Assembly (NCBI GenBank): GCA_029582265.1
Contig: CM055817.1
Location: 31,663,097-31,727,096 of the forward strand
DNA from: Zoroaster sp. YZ-2022
Lineage: Eukaryota > Echinodermata > Asteroidea > Forcipulatida > Zoroasteridae
Reading direction: 5' to 3'
Length of the DNA stretch: 64,000 nucleotides
Shown here: positions 31,750 to 48,700 of the stretch, one piece after another
Position numbering within the stretch: the first letter of the stretch is position 1
Layout of the letters: every line of letters begins with the position of its first letter
Made by a program: the position numbers and the translations under genes
Notes under the pieces: generated by a model
Seen by the model: the letters and a program-made list of their open reading frames with translations, nothing else
Told to the model about the DNA's origin: nothing
The model's database searches: none

Positions 31750-33630
31750 ATGCTGCGCGAATACAAAATGTATGATACAAATGTGTAATATACTTGATCA
31801 ATATAAAGACATGGTGAGTCAGTGCGTCAGGATGCGCCCCCATATTTGCCAAATCCTGGTTCCGACACTGCCTGCATGCACAAGACCCATAATCACGCTC
31901 ACAGCATTCGTTGTGATTAGATTAACATGGTGTGAATGGGAATCACGCCATATGAGTGTATACTTATTGTTAAGCCTGGAACGGCGTAGGCCTAAATAGC
32001 GCTTTGGTATTTGCCATCTTTTCGAAACCAGTGGACAAAATTAAATGAAAATTTTAAAGTAGGCAGAAAAGTAATTACATAACTGCAAACACAAAATCGG
32101 GACATTGTTCAGCGGATACCTCGAAGGTCAATGACAGGAAATGAAGGCAGGAAAACAATATTTTAGAAATAAAATAGTTTATTTGCTAAAACTGAGGTTA
32201 AGTGCCTCAATTTGTTTTGTTTTGCTATGAAACGATGTCCAATTGCAGCAAAAATTGCTGTTTTAAACGACTTTTTCACACAATTTGTGAGGCCTCTCCT
32301 AGCCACCACACTTACTTTGTGTATGGGACATTTGGTCTGGTTTCAATAACCGAGTATACGTGATGAATTCTACCGGAAGCGGACACAATTGGGCAAGAAA
32401 TCAAAATTGAGTTGGATATTGATAATGAAAGTAGAGATCCTCAGCTTTACAATGATAGCTTTCTTATTTTAATTGGACGTGCAAAAGCGGAATTACATAA
32501 TGTTTAAGTTTGTTTTTACGAAAACCCAAAACGGAGTTGTTTCCCTTTAAAGTTACAAGTTTCTTACAAAGGTACTTCATTTTCCCTAGCAACGTGCATT
32601 ACAGAAGAATAATTTTGCCTTATATTGCATTATTGTGTTTTATATACATTCACTTTTTTGGCTATTTCTCAGTTCTGAGATATGCCCAATTCTGTCTGAT
32701 TTCGGTAGAACGTGTCACATACATGTTATCATGTATCACAAAAAAAATCAATAAATAATTAAAAAGAAAAGAAAAACGTCACCGCACCGATTTTGAAGTC
32801 TAAGTGGTAATATATATATTTATTAATTGTGTCAAGTATTTGTGTTGATCGTCATTTAAAAGGATTGTATGCTATTGGTAAAATGTCTATAAAAGCACCC
32901 ATACTGTATAAGAATGAAAAGATATGCAATGAAAACAACATGTGAAAGTTGCAGTTTATTCCATGCTGTCGTGAATAAGAAAAATAAGATTTGTTTTTAT
33001 GCATTCTAATGTGCAAAATAGATCACAGTCTTGATCCATTTCAAATTTATAATTGAATACAGTTAAAGTTGTTCTCTCTTAAATGGAATGATTTCTTAAC
33101 ATGTTTGGTACCTTCACCAACTTCACATTAAGTACCGCTAAGTTGTTGTATTTCAGTAATTTTGTAATCGGGTATTTGCAAAAGGAGTACACTCCCAATT
33201 AAAAAAACAAAAATCCAGTCAGGGATAGGATTTTATTTAATTGTTATCCCTACTGAGCGATCACTGCTGTCACTGTAATTTAATTTGGGACAAATTGCCA
33301 ACCGGCTGGCCTCCGATCTGGAGAAAGTTTTCTTTTCAAATCATTTGTAGATTTTGCAGGGAGACGCAATTGGACTAATCAACCAATCAGGTAACACATA
33401 TAAATCACCATCCAGCGGTGACTCCAATTTGACCAATCAGTGCTTTACGCATGCAATCCTTTGGTTCGCAAATATTCAATATTAACACTCATCGGTCGAA
33501 GCTGTGTTACATTTCTACATTGCGCCGTGTGCAGTATAGTCGTGTTTCATTCAATCAAACAGTTGGTCGACTGATGATACTGAAATACTTGATGGAATAA
33601 AAACTGGTAATTCTACTTATTTAATTGGAT
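31750..33630. other. No gene; two dispersed repeat copies
   Basis: 32215-32330 (TTGCTATGAAACGATGTCCAAT, later GAGGCCTCTC.TAGCCACCA) matches 62180-62300. 33105-33180 (TACCTTCACCAACTTCACAT, TTTTGTAATC) matches 62930-62990 and, inverted, 56480-56530. Otherwise AT-rich with no supported frame. Confidence 0.45.
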
Positions 33631-33674
33631 TTAACTTGAAACGTTTTCACCCATATACAAACAATACATTTAAT

Positions 33675-34720
33675 ATGACGCAGCAAGTACTCTTGATGTG
33701 CGTACTCCATTTCAAGATGTTGTTCGTGTTTATAGTACCACTGATATCACAAGCGGTAAGCTTGGGAAGTCAATGTGGTGGGCTTGCAAACGAGTTTTTC
33801 CCTGCAGATAACCGAGCACTGAAAAACTTCACGTATGCCAAGAAAACTGTACTCTATTACTTCATATGCGGACGAGACTGTATCATGGATAACAACTGTA
33901 AGTCATTTAACTTCTATAAATGCAATAAACTGTGTGAGTTAAATAACTCCACAAGGGCTGAGTATCCTGAATCATTCGTTGAAGATCAAGCAGGTGTGTA
34001 CTTCGATGGAAATAAAGACACACTTCACTTCTCATTGCCTGATGATCGCCACAGAAGTTGTAAAGGGCTAATGGAGGCAGGTTACCGCACAAGTGGTGTC
34101 TACAAGATCTACCCAGATGGATTCTACAATGGTCTCCAAGTCTATTGTGATATGGATATTGATGGCGGCGGATGAATTGTGTTCCAGCGCAGAAAGGATG
34201 GCAGTTTTAACTTTGATCGCGACTGGAGTCAATACAAGTCTGGCTTCGGTGATCTAAGCGGGGAGCATTGGCTAGGCAACGATAACTTGGTGAGTCTGAC
34301 CTCTGATAAATCACACGGGACATGGGACCTCCGCATAGATCTCACATATTGGATTGACGACATGGCATTCGCGAAATACACGGATTTCCAAATCACTGGT
34401 GAGAAGTACACACTGAATTATGGCGAATACGATGTGAGCAGCACTGCTGGTGAATCTCTGAATACGCGCCAAAAGGGAAAACCGTTCTCAACAAAGGATA
34501 ATGACAATGATGAGAACACTGATCAGAATTGTGCACAACGCTTTGAAGGAGCCTGGTGGTTTAGTGACTCGTGTCTCGTGTCTCACTTAAATGGTTATTA
34601 TTACCCAGATGGGCGGCTGCGAATAACAAAGGCATTACATGGTATCAATGGCATAGAAACTGGAATCCTCTCAAATAATCCAGCATGAAAATACGTGAAA
34701 CAAACAAGTAAGTAAACCAA
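33675..34720 (+). pseudogene. PAN/apple plus fibrinogen-related domain protein, intronless, broken
   Basis: One continuous reading direction without introns. ATG 33675 begins MTQQVLLMCVLHFKMLFVFI, a signal-peptide-like segment (an in-frame ATG at 33636 is also possible). A PAN/apple-like cysteine region follows (CGGLANEFFPADNRALKNFT, then FICGRDCIMDNNCKSFNFY). The fibrinogen domain runs RSCKGLMEAGYRTSGVYKIY, VYCDMDIDGGG, FQRRKDGSFNF, EHWLGNDNLVSLTS, a Ca-binding-like DNDNDENTDQNCA and GAWWFSDSCLVSHLNG. An in-frame TGA at 34173-34175 sits exactly where the family has an invariant Trp after GGG. A one-base deletion near 34649 and a further TAA at 34676-34678 break the C-terminus. Family members are secreted lectins; this copy could make only a truncated protein. 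Intronless structure could mean a retrocopy. Confidence 0.85.
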
Positions 34721-34729
34721 TTAGCATTA

Positions 34730-36800
34730 CTGGAAACTTACTGAAAAAACATAATTAAACAAAATAATAGTTTTATTTGGCGGTCAAAAACATAAATATA
34801 TGTGTTTCCGGTTACCGCAACCACCTAACACATAACACCTATCATTTAATTACAAATAAATAAAACAAATAGATAAAACGAATGTTATTAGGCCTTATAT
34901 TTGTGTTTAGGCCAACAATTTGTGTTTCCACCCTTTACAAACAATAACAATAATAACAGGAGCTGAAAAAGGCATCCATTTATACCCACCCTATTTTTTT
35001 AAATAATTATAAATGGAAACACTTAATATTTTGGTCTTAATTTTTAAAATCTCACACTGGAGACTAGCTCATTTATTATTTTTATTTATTATTATTATTT
35101 TTTTTTGACGATTTATCAAACTGTTTCACCTTTTTCGAAAATGATATCTCTTGCGATTAACAAAACAATTGATAGCCTTGACCAAGGCGCATCAGAACGG
35201 TATGGTCGCATAATTTGGCCCCACTTACCTCTAGCTATCCGAACTGCCGTTGCATGAATCCATATGTGCATATATGCACACTGTTTGTACATGTATACTA
35301 ATTATGACCATAGAGTACCCGGTACTGTACATGTAAATGTACCAGGCATGTACGTACATGTATGGACACTTCAGCACAGTGTGTGCTGAATTTCTCAGGC
35401 CAGAAATCGGTACCGGTACGGGATGAGGGTACCGAACGACAAAGCCACGGTGAACGCTATATAATTGATAAAGAGTGGATAATATGGATAACGTAACATT
35501 AAGTGAATGAATGCATTGATGATGCAGCTGGATTCATTGCTCTTGAAAATAATGGCACCTTGATAGACTGTTTAACAATGGTTTGACAATGTCACTAGCA
35601 ATAAGTTTGATACATTTCTCACTAAATAGGAAAATATAACTGTACCAGACTTGCCGGCGAATCATTTGAAACATGTATCTTAAAAAAATGACGAATGTTG
35701 TCATCACTTTGGACAATAAGAAGTTATTTTGACTGAACTAAAAGCATTTTATGTTTCCCACGTACATTATAGCTTAGAAATGCATAACATTGAATGAACT
35801 TGCAGTATTTGCCTTGTTAGTTCACTTAATGAAGTTTTCAAAGCTGGGAATCATGAAAAAGGCTTCGACCTTTCAGCGATTACACAACTTGGAATTCGTT
35901 TTGTTTTTCATAAAATTCCGCACTGGCTTTTCTTGGCCGCTGGCAAAGTTGTGCGCCAGTGATGAGAAAAATTTCGCATTTTTGTTTGGTCATTAGAAAA
36001 ATATATTTGGTGTTTAAAGTTTGGGTAAATGTAATTGTAATTATAAATGTATGCATTGCACTGAAAATTACACAATATGTGAATGTAATCATATTAGTAT
36101 CGTAAAAACTGGTCTGTAGACTGGGGCCCTGTATTTGTGAATGCCCCCACCCCAGGACAAGTTACACTTGCTCCAATGATGTTTAACCTAATGATACTTT
36201 AAAACATCATTGTATAGTTGCGACAAATACACAATTGATTCCATTGGACAAATATGCAATATAAGTGTACACCTTTGGTAATCACCCAGTTACACAATTA
36301 CTAAACTATAATCTAAAAAGTTGCTTCCTTTGAAGTTAGCGCTTCTACCAAACATCTAGAGAAATTATTCCATCAGACATTCTGTCATTGTTTTGAAAAC
36401 GTGAAAAATGTATTTCAAATTTGGAATGGATCCATTTTCCACGTTCGAATATATGCAAATAAATCTGATTACATGTTTACTATTTTCTCGTTTACGTAGA
36501 GAATAAACTGAAACGTTCACTTTTATTTTATTGTATACCCATCTCTTCATTCTTATAAAGTATGGATGCATTTATATACATGTTACTATTTGTGTTGTGT
36601 ACAATCTGCCAACCCATCCCTTATTTTTAAACTAGTCTACGGGTCTAAATCATATTATGAATGGTGTGTTTAGCTTTGTTTAGTGGATGTTACTTACTAC
36701 CGAACAAGGTTAATACTAAAATGTTAACAAATAACAGACCGGTAAACAAAATATTATTAAGGTGATTGTCCTCGCTCGACCTAATGGATTAGACCTGACT
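34730..36800. other. No gene recognised
   Basis: AT-rich. 35165-35230 (TAGCCTTGACCAAGGCGC, TCAGAACGG) and 35375-35440 (CTGAATTTCTCAGGCCAGAA) match dispersed repeat copies at 53270 and 63800. Short ACATGTA palindromic tracts lie near 35290-35360. Confidence 0.4.
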
Positions 36801-36809
36801 TAATTTATG

Positions 36810-39590
<2,781 letters not shown>

Positions 39591-39593
39591 CTG

Positions 39594-39775
39594 TTACGGT
39601 CCCAATTGCCGTCTCTCTGAAGTCAACATATTATTATTGGCGCACGAAGCATTCTCGGTCAACCTTTCCAACTTGAAGGATCGTTTGTCGGCGGCGCGCT
39701 TGATGTAACTGCTTCTTGTGAGAAAGGCTGCGCCCTCTCTTGTCAGGATTCCCGTGAAGATGTATACTTTGCCGT
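39594..39775 (-). CDS. Exon 12: end of NTR domain and stop codon
   Basis: 182 bases ending with TAA at 39596-39594. DGKVYIFTGILTREGAAFLT and a final NASCANNN cysteine close the NTR fold; the six NTR cysteines are complete across exons 10-12. Confidence 0.85.
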
Positions 39776-42700
39776 CTGAAAAAGAAACAAAAGAACCAAA
39801 AATGTATCACCAATAGCCTTAATTCTCCAATGTGCACTTTCGTAATTGCAATGTTTATCACGGTGCGTGACGTTATGTAAAATAATTTAGAAAACAGTGC
39901 GACCGTGATTTCGTTAACATGATTTTTATATTTTCTGCTTTATATTCCTATGCCTTTGCTATTATGTATGCATGAGTGCCAGCAAAAAATAAATAAATAA
40001 AAACAAAACAAAAAACAATGGCCTAGCTTGTCTATGGCCATATACGTAAATTCGCCCTTAAAGTTGTCTACACGTTAACATAAAGGATATTAGTCAGTTA
40101 GTTGTTAGTCAGTTTCTTAATAAATATTAAGAGATTCGTATAGCAAGGCCCTTGACGCAGATAGGTTTGCATCCTTAACGTAGTAAATGATCAGCTAGTA
40201 AGATCACGGACTCTGGGTAGAGATTAAATGGGTAACACCGCCCTCCCCTAGCTATGATCAATGTCTTACACTTTGTGGAATAAGAACGGTGTGGTTTTTG
40301 ATTGAGGAAAAATAACTTTTAATGAAATAACGTCACATTTTCAGACTCCATGATCTGTTTTTGAATGTGTTGCACGATGGAGAAACAACAAAACAAAGAT
40401 TGTTTAAAATCCTAGCGGTGTGACGTCACACAGTGGAGCTCCATGATGTTCTTCACCGCCATATGTTTAATAATTCCAGAACATGACCTTATTTGGTATA
40501 GAGTACAAATGTCCCAGTGTGCTGTCTAGAAAAGGGCAGTCATCTTGAACTATATGAAACTACTGCAGCATTCGTTGACGAGTTGGTCATAAAATAACCA
40601 ATGCAAGTACATTAAGTTCGATACCAAATTACCCAAGTGTCATTCATTTTAGACCTACCTTCGATATCTCCGTAGCACTGGTTCTGACACTGGCCCGATT
40701 CCTGGGATCGACTCTTTATTATCAACAGTGGATAGTGGAAGAGTCGAGACTGTCTGAGTGTCAGATCGACTCCTTTGTATATTTGGATCAGTTCCACGAC
40801 CAGAGACGTCAGCTGACCTCCGGTGGACACATGTCTACGGACTGTGCCTGTTACCACTGAAGAATTAGATGAAATACAATTGAACAATGAAAGCCACTAA
40901 ATTAAAAAGTTCGATCGTTTTTGTTTTTTGTTGTTGTTGTTGTTGTTGTCTGTTTTTGTTTTTAAATTTCTGTTTCAATCATGAATAAATGCTACAAACG
41001 ACCACAATCAGCTTCGTGCACATCGTTGCCCGATAGTGGTGAAAATGTACTTTGACTACATGTTTGGGACAGGGGCGTAGCGTCTCAGACATAATTATTT
41101 TTAATTGGATGTTTCATACCATCATGAACTTTCTACCACGTAAGCTTGATGTAATACTGTGATCATTCAAATATCTCTACATTACCAAAAGGTGTAACCA
41201 CTCTTAATCTATCAGGCCTGTGGGAAACAATGTGCCCCCATGATTCTTTTTTTTAATAATATCTCAAGCACGCTTAGTTCGAAAATTACCCAAAATGTTG
41301 GAAATTTGTGGAAGCATGTGGAAACATTTCTTTAAAAAAATAGGTAGGGCTTATAGCGCCCCCTAACAGTGACCTATGTCAAACCGGACATGTCAACAAA
41401 GGTTCATGAAAAATTGGCTGTTGAATACAGAAAATACGGAGAGGGGCACACCCCTGGTCTGAGAACGATTAAAATGACAATGTTTAATCTTACCAAAGTC
41501 ACTGTTGCAAAATGCTGCGTTAAGACTTTGAGTGTTGCATAAGCAGGGTTGCTGTGTAGCTTCGCGTTCTGGAAAGTAAAATAAAATGAATAATAAAAAC
41601 AAAATCATTGCTATCATGTTCACGTGTATGAACTTCTGGCAACACTGATATAATGAAGAACACATTTTGAAACAACAATATTATGGTATAATTTTTGGAA
41701 GGAAAAATTCACAGTATTTTTTTGAATAATTTCTTCATAGTATCATTTACCTCCGCACGTTTCCGAACACTCGTCTCTACTCAGGAAGTTATTCCCAGTT
41801 GGGCCGCAACCACCATACACAAACTCAACACACGTTTTACTCTCTGCGCTATATGCCCATCTAGGAATCTTAGCCTTGCACCTTCCTGTTACGATGGGAT
41901 GGGCGCACGGGTCACGTGGTAGCCTAGGACAGGTGAACTGACAGTCATCGTAGTTTTTGAAACGGTTTGCATTTCCCTGGCAACCACTGTAGACGAATGG
42001 GTGGCATTGTTCGGTTTCTGTATCGTAGTACCTGTCACACAAGCAAAGGTACATTATTAAGGGAATAAAAGTTAGTTGTGCGGTTGTTACTGCAGGTTAA
42101 TGGCCGGTTTTGGGCGTGGTCATACTTTTATTCCCATTCATAAATAACCGTATCGATTTCGTTTTAAAATGTAAAAAAATAACAATAATATTAAAATAAA
42201 TTGTTCAATAAAGCCAAATAAAAATTGGCAAATTCACGTTTTGGGGACACACAAAACACTTTCATAAAACATGAGTCAGTGTGATGCAAAACAATCTTCG
42301 TCACTATGATTGGTTCAAATACGTGTCGCACGCCGGCTAAATAGAACAACTGGCGAAACAGCTGGCACATAATTATGCACTGCTGTGATGTTTATAAGCC
42401 ATGAATTTACCATCCGTTAATACACTCTCTCGTTACGTTTTGTCCAATCAGATTGTCTAATCTGTCTTGTGCATTTATGAATATTTAATATCAACCAATA
42501 CATACATACATAAGTTTTACTGCTTCTTCAGTTACTGAAGAGTTGCAGAGTGTTTCCACTGATCTAAACTTTACACAGTTCCGCGGCTTTAAACAGTTCG
42601 TATTCGTTTTCATACCGGGATTGAACTTGTTTGAACGTAGTGTTGATCATTTTACCACGTTTTTTGTTTTTGTCGGCGCTTAGCATCATGCGTTTCATGA

Positions 42701-45700
42701 TGAGATCATTTTCCGCGCGAATGAGGTGAGCAACGTACTTTTCCTGTTGTTTAGAAACAAAATCTGAAATTGATGGTACTTTGCAGAAGCGGTAGAGATC
42801 GGCGGTAGTGTACCAATATCGAAAATCTGGCTCACCGCCAAATCTGGCTCACCGCCAAAAGTGAAACATGTTTTTGGTCACCGACGCAAAAACACCCCCT
42901 TGCTTGAACGGTAGGGCCATACATATTGGAATGCAGCATATCCCTTTAATACACGTCGTCAAGTTTAAAACCTCACCACTTGCTCTGTTTCCTTGCACAA
43001 CTCCCCGCATTCATCGGTAAAAAGCAGATATCGGGCATCGCCTCGGTCGTCTGGACCGGTCTCATTGTTGTCACCTTTCCACCAGTTGACTCGTCAGTCG
43101 CCTGCTCCTTGCACCACGCTCCGGTAAACGCAGGTGGACAGATGCACTCAAAAGCATCTCCCTTGTCGACACACTCTCCACCGTTACGGCAAGGGTTGCT
43201 GCTACATGAACTCCTTAATAAGGCGGTTTCACAGTGTGTGCCTTCAAAACCAGCTGCACACTTGCATTTATAGTGTCCGCTCACTGATGTACAAATACCT
43301 CCATTCTGGCAGACATCGCTTTTGCAAGGGTCTACAGTAATAACCTTGTCGGCGCAGTATTCTCCTGTGTGAAGAAAGAGGGAACTGAGTGTGAATTAGC
43401 GCCAACCGTACAATAATGTGATGTTCCTTTCATGACTAGGGGTGCAATTAGTGCGATACATTGGTGGATCCAGGGGACCAAAGGGAGGGGGATGTGCCCC
43501 AGCATTTTTGTGTGAGCCTGATTTCGACACGATGGATCCACCCGTGGTGCGATAGCACACACTTTTGAATTGCAACCTAATAAATGTCATATATCATGGC
43601 TTATTTGTACTGACAGGGAAACGTTGCCAACTAAAAGGGGCACACACAAAAGTACATGTATTGGCAATGTAGATGTATGACGAAAAAAGGTGTCAAATGA
43701 GAGGGTTTTGCCCCCCCCCATCTCACATTGGGTCAACATAAAAAAGATGACATGTTTGCATTGCTCACGTTCAATATATCTCTGGATTAAGAATTGCAAA
43801 AATGGCAGTGCATGTTTGACACACTTTTGAAATTTTGAACACAGTACATCACGTTTCAAATCTGTAAACAAATTTATTCAATTATATGTGGTTTATGTAA
43901 AAATATATTCAAGTTCAAACATTGCTGATATTCGCCTACCTTGATAAGCCTCTGTGCATAGGCATTGATAGGATACTGCTCCTTCTTTACACGTCCCTCC
44001 ATTCAGACACACGTGGTTGACACAGCTTCCATTTTGACCTCCTTGATTATCGTTCCCTCCTAAGATGACAGCAAAGTTTCTGATTTAAGATCAGCAATTC
44101 CGTTTCTATGTTATGTGAAACTTTCGTCAGATTCAGTTTGAATACAAATGCAGTTATTTCACTCTTGTACTAATAAGCACTGTTCCAATTTAGCATCAGC
44201 AATTCCGTTTCTATGTTATGTGAAACTCTCGCCAGATTCAGTTTGAATACAGATGCAGTTATTTCACTCTTGTACTAATAAGCACTGTTCCAATTTAGGA
44301 TCAGCAATTCCGTTTCCATGTTATGTGAAACTCTCGCCAGATTCAGTTTGAATACATATGCAGTTATTTCACTCTTGTACTAATAAGCACTGTTCCAATT
44401 TAGGATCAGCAATTCCGTTTCCATGTTATGTGAAACTCTCGCCAGATTCAGTTTGAATACAGATGCAGTTATTTCACTCTTGTACTAATAAGCACTGTTC
44501 CAATTTAGGATCAGCAATTCCTTCTGTTCCAAGTTGATAAATGAAACGGACACTCAAATGGAAGATAAAATATTCGATATTCGAATTCATATTAGAGAAA
44601 TAAATGTATTTTTTCTTGATTTTACGTTTTGTAAAACAAACAATGATCCCCCGCCCCCGAAATTTAACCATTTTAGATAAAACCTAGAAAGGGACATTTA
44701 CCTGTAACCGTGATTATGAAGGTTTGCGTTAGGTAACCTCTGGAGTGACCTCCGAAGCAAACGAAACTTCTAGAGTCTTCCAATTCAACTTCAAAGATTT
44801 CCATCCATGCACCGCCATGAGAAACTGATAGACAAGAAAGATGGTGATATTCGCAAAATAAAACATGCAATAGTGGTTTTACTTATTTGAAATATACACT
44901 GTTGTTTCAATGAAGGTAAGTCTGTGTTAACAAAAAATGTGAAAATTAATGTTACCAATTTCCTCCCAAGCGTGTTAACCGAATTAGCTGAAACACTTTT
45001 ATAGGTTAATTGTTGAGTTTTTGCTAACATAACCAGCACTTTATTTAACATTACCTTTAAATTGTTCTGCTTGTGAATCAACCAAAAAAATTCATGTTGT
45101 TTTTAATTGTTTGGTGAGCAAGGGTTCTGTTGGTGCGAATTCACCCCACAAGAATAAATTCAAAACTTTTTCAATAATTAAAGATGTACAGTTTCCCCTA
45201 CGGACTTTGTTGTTTTCATTTGAACATTGATAATTTCCTTTTATAAAGGAAAACAAATACATGTACTATGAAATGAGATATTTCACAAAACAGTTGTCTG
45301 AAGCTTGGTTTAACAGCAAAAATGTACTGATGAGGTCACCTGATGAGGTGACCATGGTTAATAATAGTGCGTGAAAAGTAGATTTAATAATCACAGTAAT
45401 GTTTTTGCCTGGGCATTACTTTTACCTCGTTTGTTGACATTGGGCGAAACATCTGTCCACGAGCGATATCCGTTGTTCGTCAGTACCATCCAAAACATCA
45501 ACAGCGGCTCTTCGCTTGTCGTGGAAATGTTGCAGCGCAAGACCAGGTCACTATTGGCGACTACTGTACTGTTCACGACGGCGTCCCCATCAATGAGAAG
45601 ATCTGAAAATTTGTATTGGGAAAAAAAAACGAAACTTTGATACCTGAAACTACAGTTTTCCCTGCCACTTCCCCAGTCCAATACAAAGAAACGGTTGAAT

Positions 45701-48700
45701 TGCACAAGAACGATATTTTTTTATATGGTTTTGGAAAGAAGCATATAATCCTGTGTAAATACTCGTAACCCGGTAACGAAAACTCAACGTTCGTGAGTCA
45801 GGATGTACATGACTGCAAATGTCTTTATTTTGTCTGTTTTATTTTTTAGCCCATTAAATGTTTATCTTAGCGAACGATATACGCTGTACTTTGTAAAAGG
45901 GAGGTTTAAAACATATTATTTTTTTAAAAGATGACTTGGCCTACTTACGTATTTCGCAGCAGAATTAACGTTATTTAAAAAATCTTTTACTTTCATAATT
46001 ATTTCCTCCATTCATGTTGACTTAAACAAATTTCTGATGACATGTCCGTTGTTTTAAACACCCAGCAAAACTGGGGTATTCAAAATTACTAGTGATGTCA
46101 ACTTTTGGGCAGCTCGTCCAATATGAACACCAATGGTGTAGTTTTTAACACCCATTTTTTAAATGTTGAAATAAATACCTGTGGTTTCACTGTTGCTTGG
46201 TGGGGTTGTGTAATCCGTTTTCATAACTGTAGAGAAAGTTGTCTGTGGTTTGGTGACGTTTGACGCTTGAGATAGTACAATACAAATGTTAAATGGAAGT
46301 TATAAATATGGAGAGTAACATTACCAAGTAATATAATGAATGCTTGTGGTTTGGACAATGTCTTACCCCATTACAATTGACGCTTCCTGTATCAGTACTA
46401 TGGATTACATTGTATCCAACTTTTATACATTTCAGCTTGACATCCAAAATTATAATATCAATATATAAATTAACAACAGTACATATATATTTGTGAGCTT
46501 ACATCTCATCAAAATAGAACATTTTATGACAATCTTTACTTGACAACACTCTGTGCCCAGCCCTCTAGCGGTGAAAATACACCAGTGTCTCCTTCTGATG
46601 AGGACGATCAGAGCATACTGATCGAAACGTCGAGTTGTAACCTCCAGTTCTTTTCAGAACTAATCACTACTCAATAGAGAATTTCACATAGTGTCACCGC
46701 AATTAGTCTTACTTAAATATCCTCTTCACCATGCAAAGCTAAAGTTTTACCTACACCAGTGTCTTGATTATCGGAACCTTGGCATCAACTTTAGCCGTGT
46801 ATATTATGGTACTACGCGTGACACACTGTCGCTGCTCTATCAATATCTCATGTACGCCACAGTGAAGAAGAGGGTGATGTCGAAATTATGCACTTGCCTT
46901 TATAAGACCAGAAAAGATCTTCAGTTTCTGGTCGGCTTCAAAATCGGTGCAGTGACGCATTTTTTTTATGTATTTATTTATTGTTTTCGTTTGCCAAACA
47001 GTGAAAGACGTGATACATGTATACGCGGTTACTGGAACCAGACCAAATTTCCATACACAAAGTACGGTAGCTAAGAAAGGATGCACAAATCGGGGGGAGA
47101 CCAGAAACCGCGGAGACCAGAAACCGGAGACTTTTTGTTTTGTGGGTTTTTGTAATGTAATTGTTGTACCTATTGGGTTTGTCTGGTCTGCTATCTGTTG
47201 ATCTGCTGTCGTCCAGACTTGTGGTTTCAAGGTAGGCTTTTCTGTGCTATCAACTGAAAAAAAGAGTATACGAAATATACGTGCTGTAAAATATATTAAG
47301 ACATCATTATTTTATTTACATTTAATGAAGTGCACTAAACCTATGAGTTTTTAAATAAAACAATATATAAAACAATTATATATAAATTAAAAAAAATTAA
47401 AAAAAATGGACGGCAAAAGGTGGATTTCCCATGGCTCAGAATTTAGATCCTACAGACAAAACATACTTCCTCTCATATATAGGTCCACACTGACCGATAG
47501 AGAATGACTGAACCAAACCTTTTTTGTTTTTCTTATGCAGATATTTCAACATGACAGGATATTTCCAGAAACAATAACTTCCTCTTTATACCATAGACAC
47601 TAAACAACTAAGTGGGTTAAAGTGTGTCAGGGTTATATTTTAAACGTATGTCTATTTTTATACTTTTCACTATCCTTTGCACAAATAACTTAAATCATGG
47701 TACACCAATTGGTATGATAAATTGACGTCATTATTATACACATTGGACGCGCCTTTTTCATTTTCCCCTTCTTTTAGGGTGAGGACAGTATAGTTGGATA
47801 CAATGACCTTCCCCCAAACACTATCAACTCTCCCTTCCCAACTTAAAATCTAAACAATTGTTTAGTGGTATGTTTGAATTTGGTTTTAGTTTTGTTGTTG
47901 TGTTATAGTGGGCCTATATTCTACAAAGGTTGTCACTAGTCATGATGATTAACACTAATTGTTGATTAACATTTAAGGCGAAGTCCTTTTTTTACTTTCA
48001 TACAACACGTACATTTACTACCAATACTGCCACACGGCAAAAACTGGGTTGTGGGAAACTACACCAGTGGTGGTCATCATATTGGGCAAATCTCAAAATA
48101 CAAACGCCGTAGGAGAATTAGGTTTACCTTACTGGTGTTAATTAAACACCCCGCGGCTTTTACAGATAAAACTTGTCCGACTTTGCATTTCTGGTGATGA
48201 GCTTAATTCTGAGAATGCCTATGGGTCATGAACTAAATTGTTATTGTATGTTTTTCTGTATTTATTTATGTCTTTCTGCCTTTTTTTTGGGGGGGGGGGT
48301 ACCAAAATTATCGAAACATTTTGTAAATGTTGCATCATTAGAACAATAACGATACAAAGACAAACATTCTCGCTTGATCTGAGTTAATCTGGAGGGCTTG
48401 AAATGATCGAAAAATGATCGATAAAAATGCTCAAAATGATCGAATAATTATCGCTAAAAAGGCTCGAAATAATCGAATAACGATCAATAAAAAGGCTCAC
48501 AATAATCGAATAATGACCAATACAAAGGCTCGAAATGATCAAATAATGCAAACAATTTGTTGGTAAGTTCATGAACTTATTTACCTTCGTTTTCTGCAGT
48601 TGTCACACAAAATGTTCCACCACAGTCGTCAGGGCAGCACCGCTGTGTGTCCAGACACTCTAAATCAAATAGACAGGTCATGTTGCAGACAGACGAACTC

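Noticed and set aside
44086..44523. Possible CRISPR-like array
   Set aside because: The units are contiguous 105-bp tandem repeats without distinct spacers, in a eukaryotic intron. The same applies to the 16-, 31-, 33-, 67- and 110-bp arrays.
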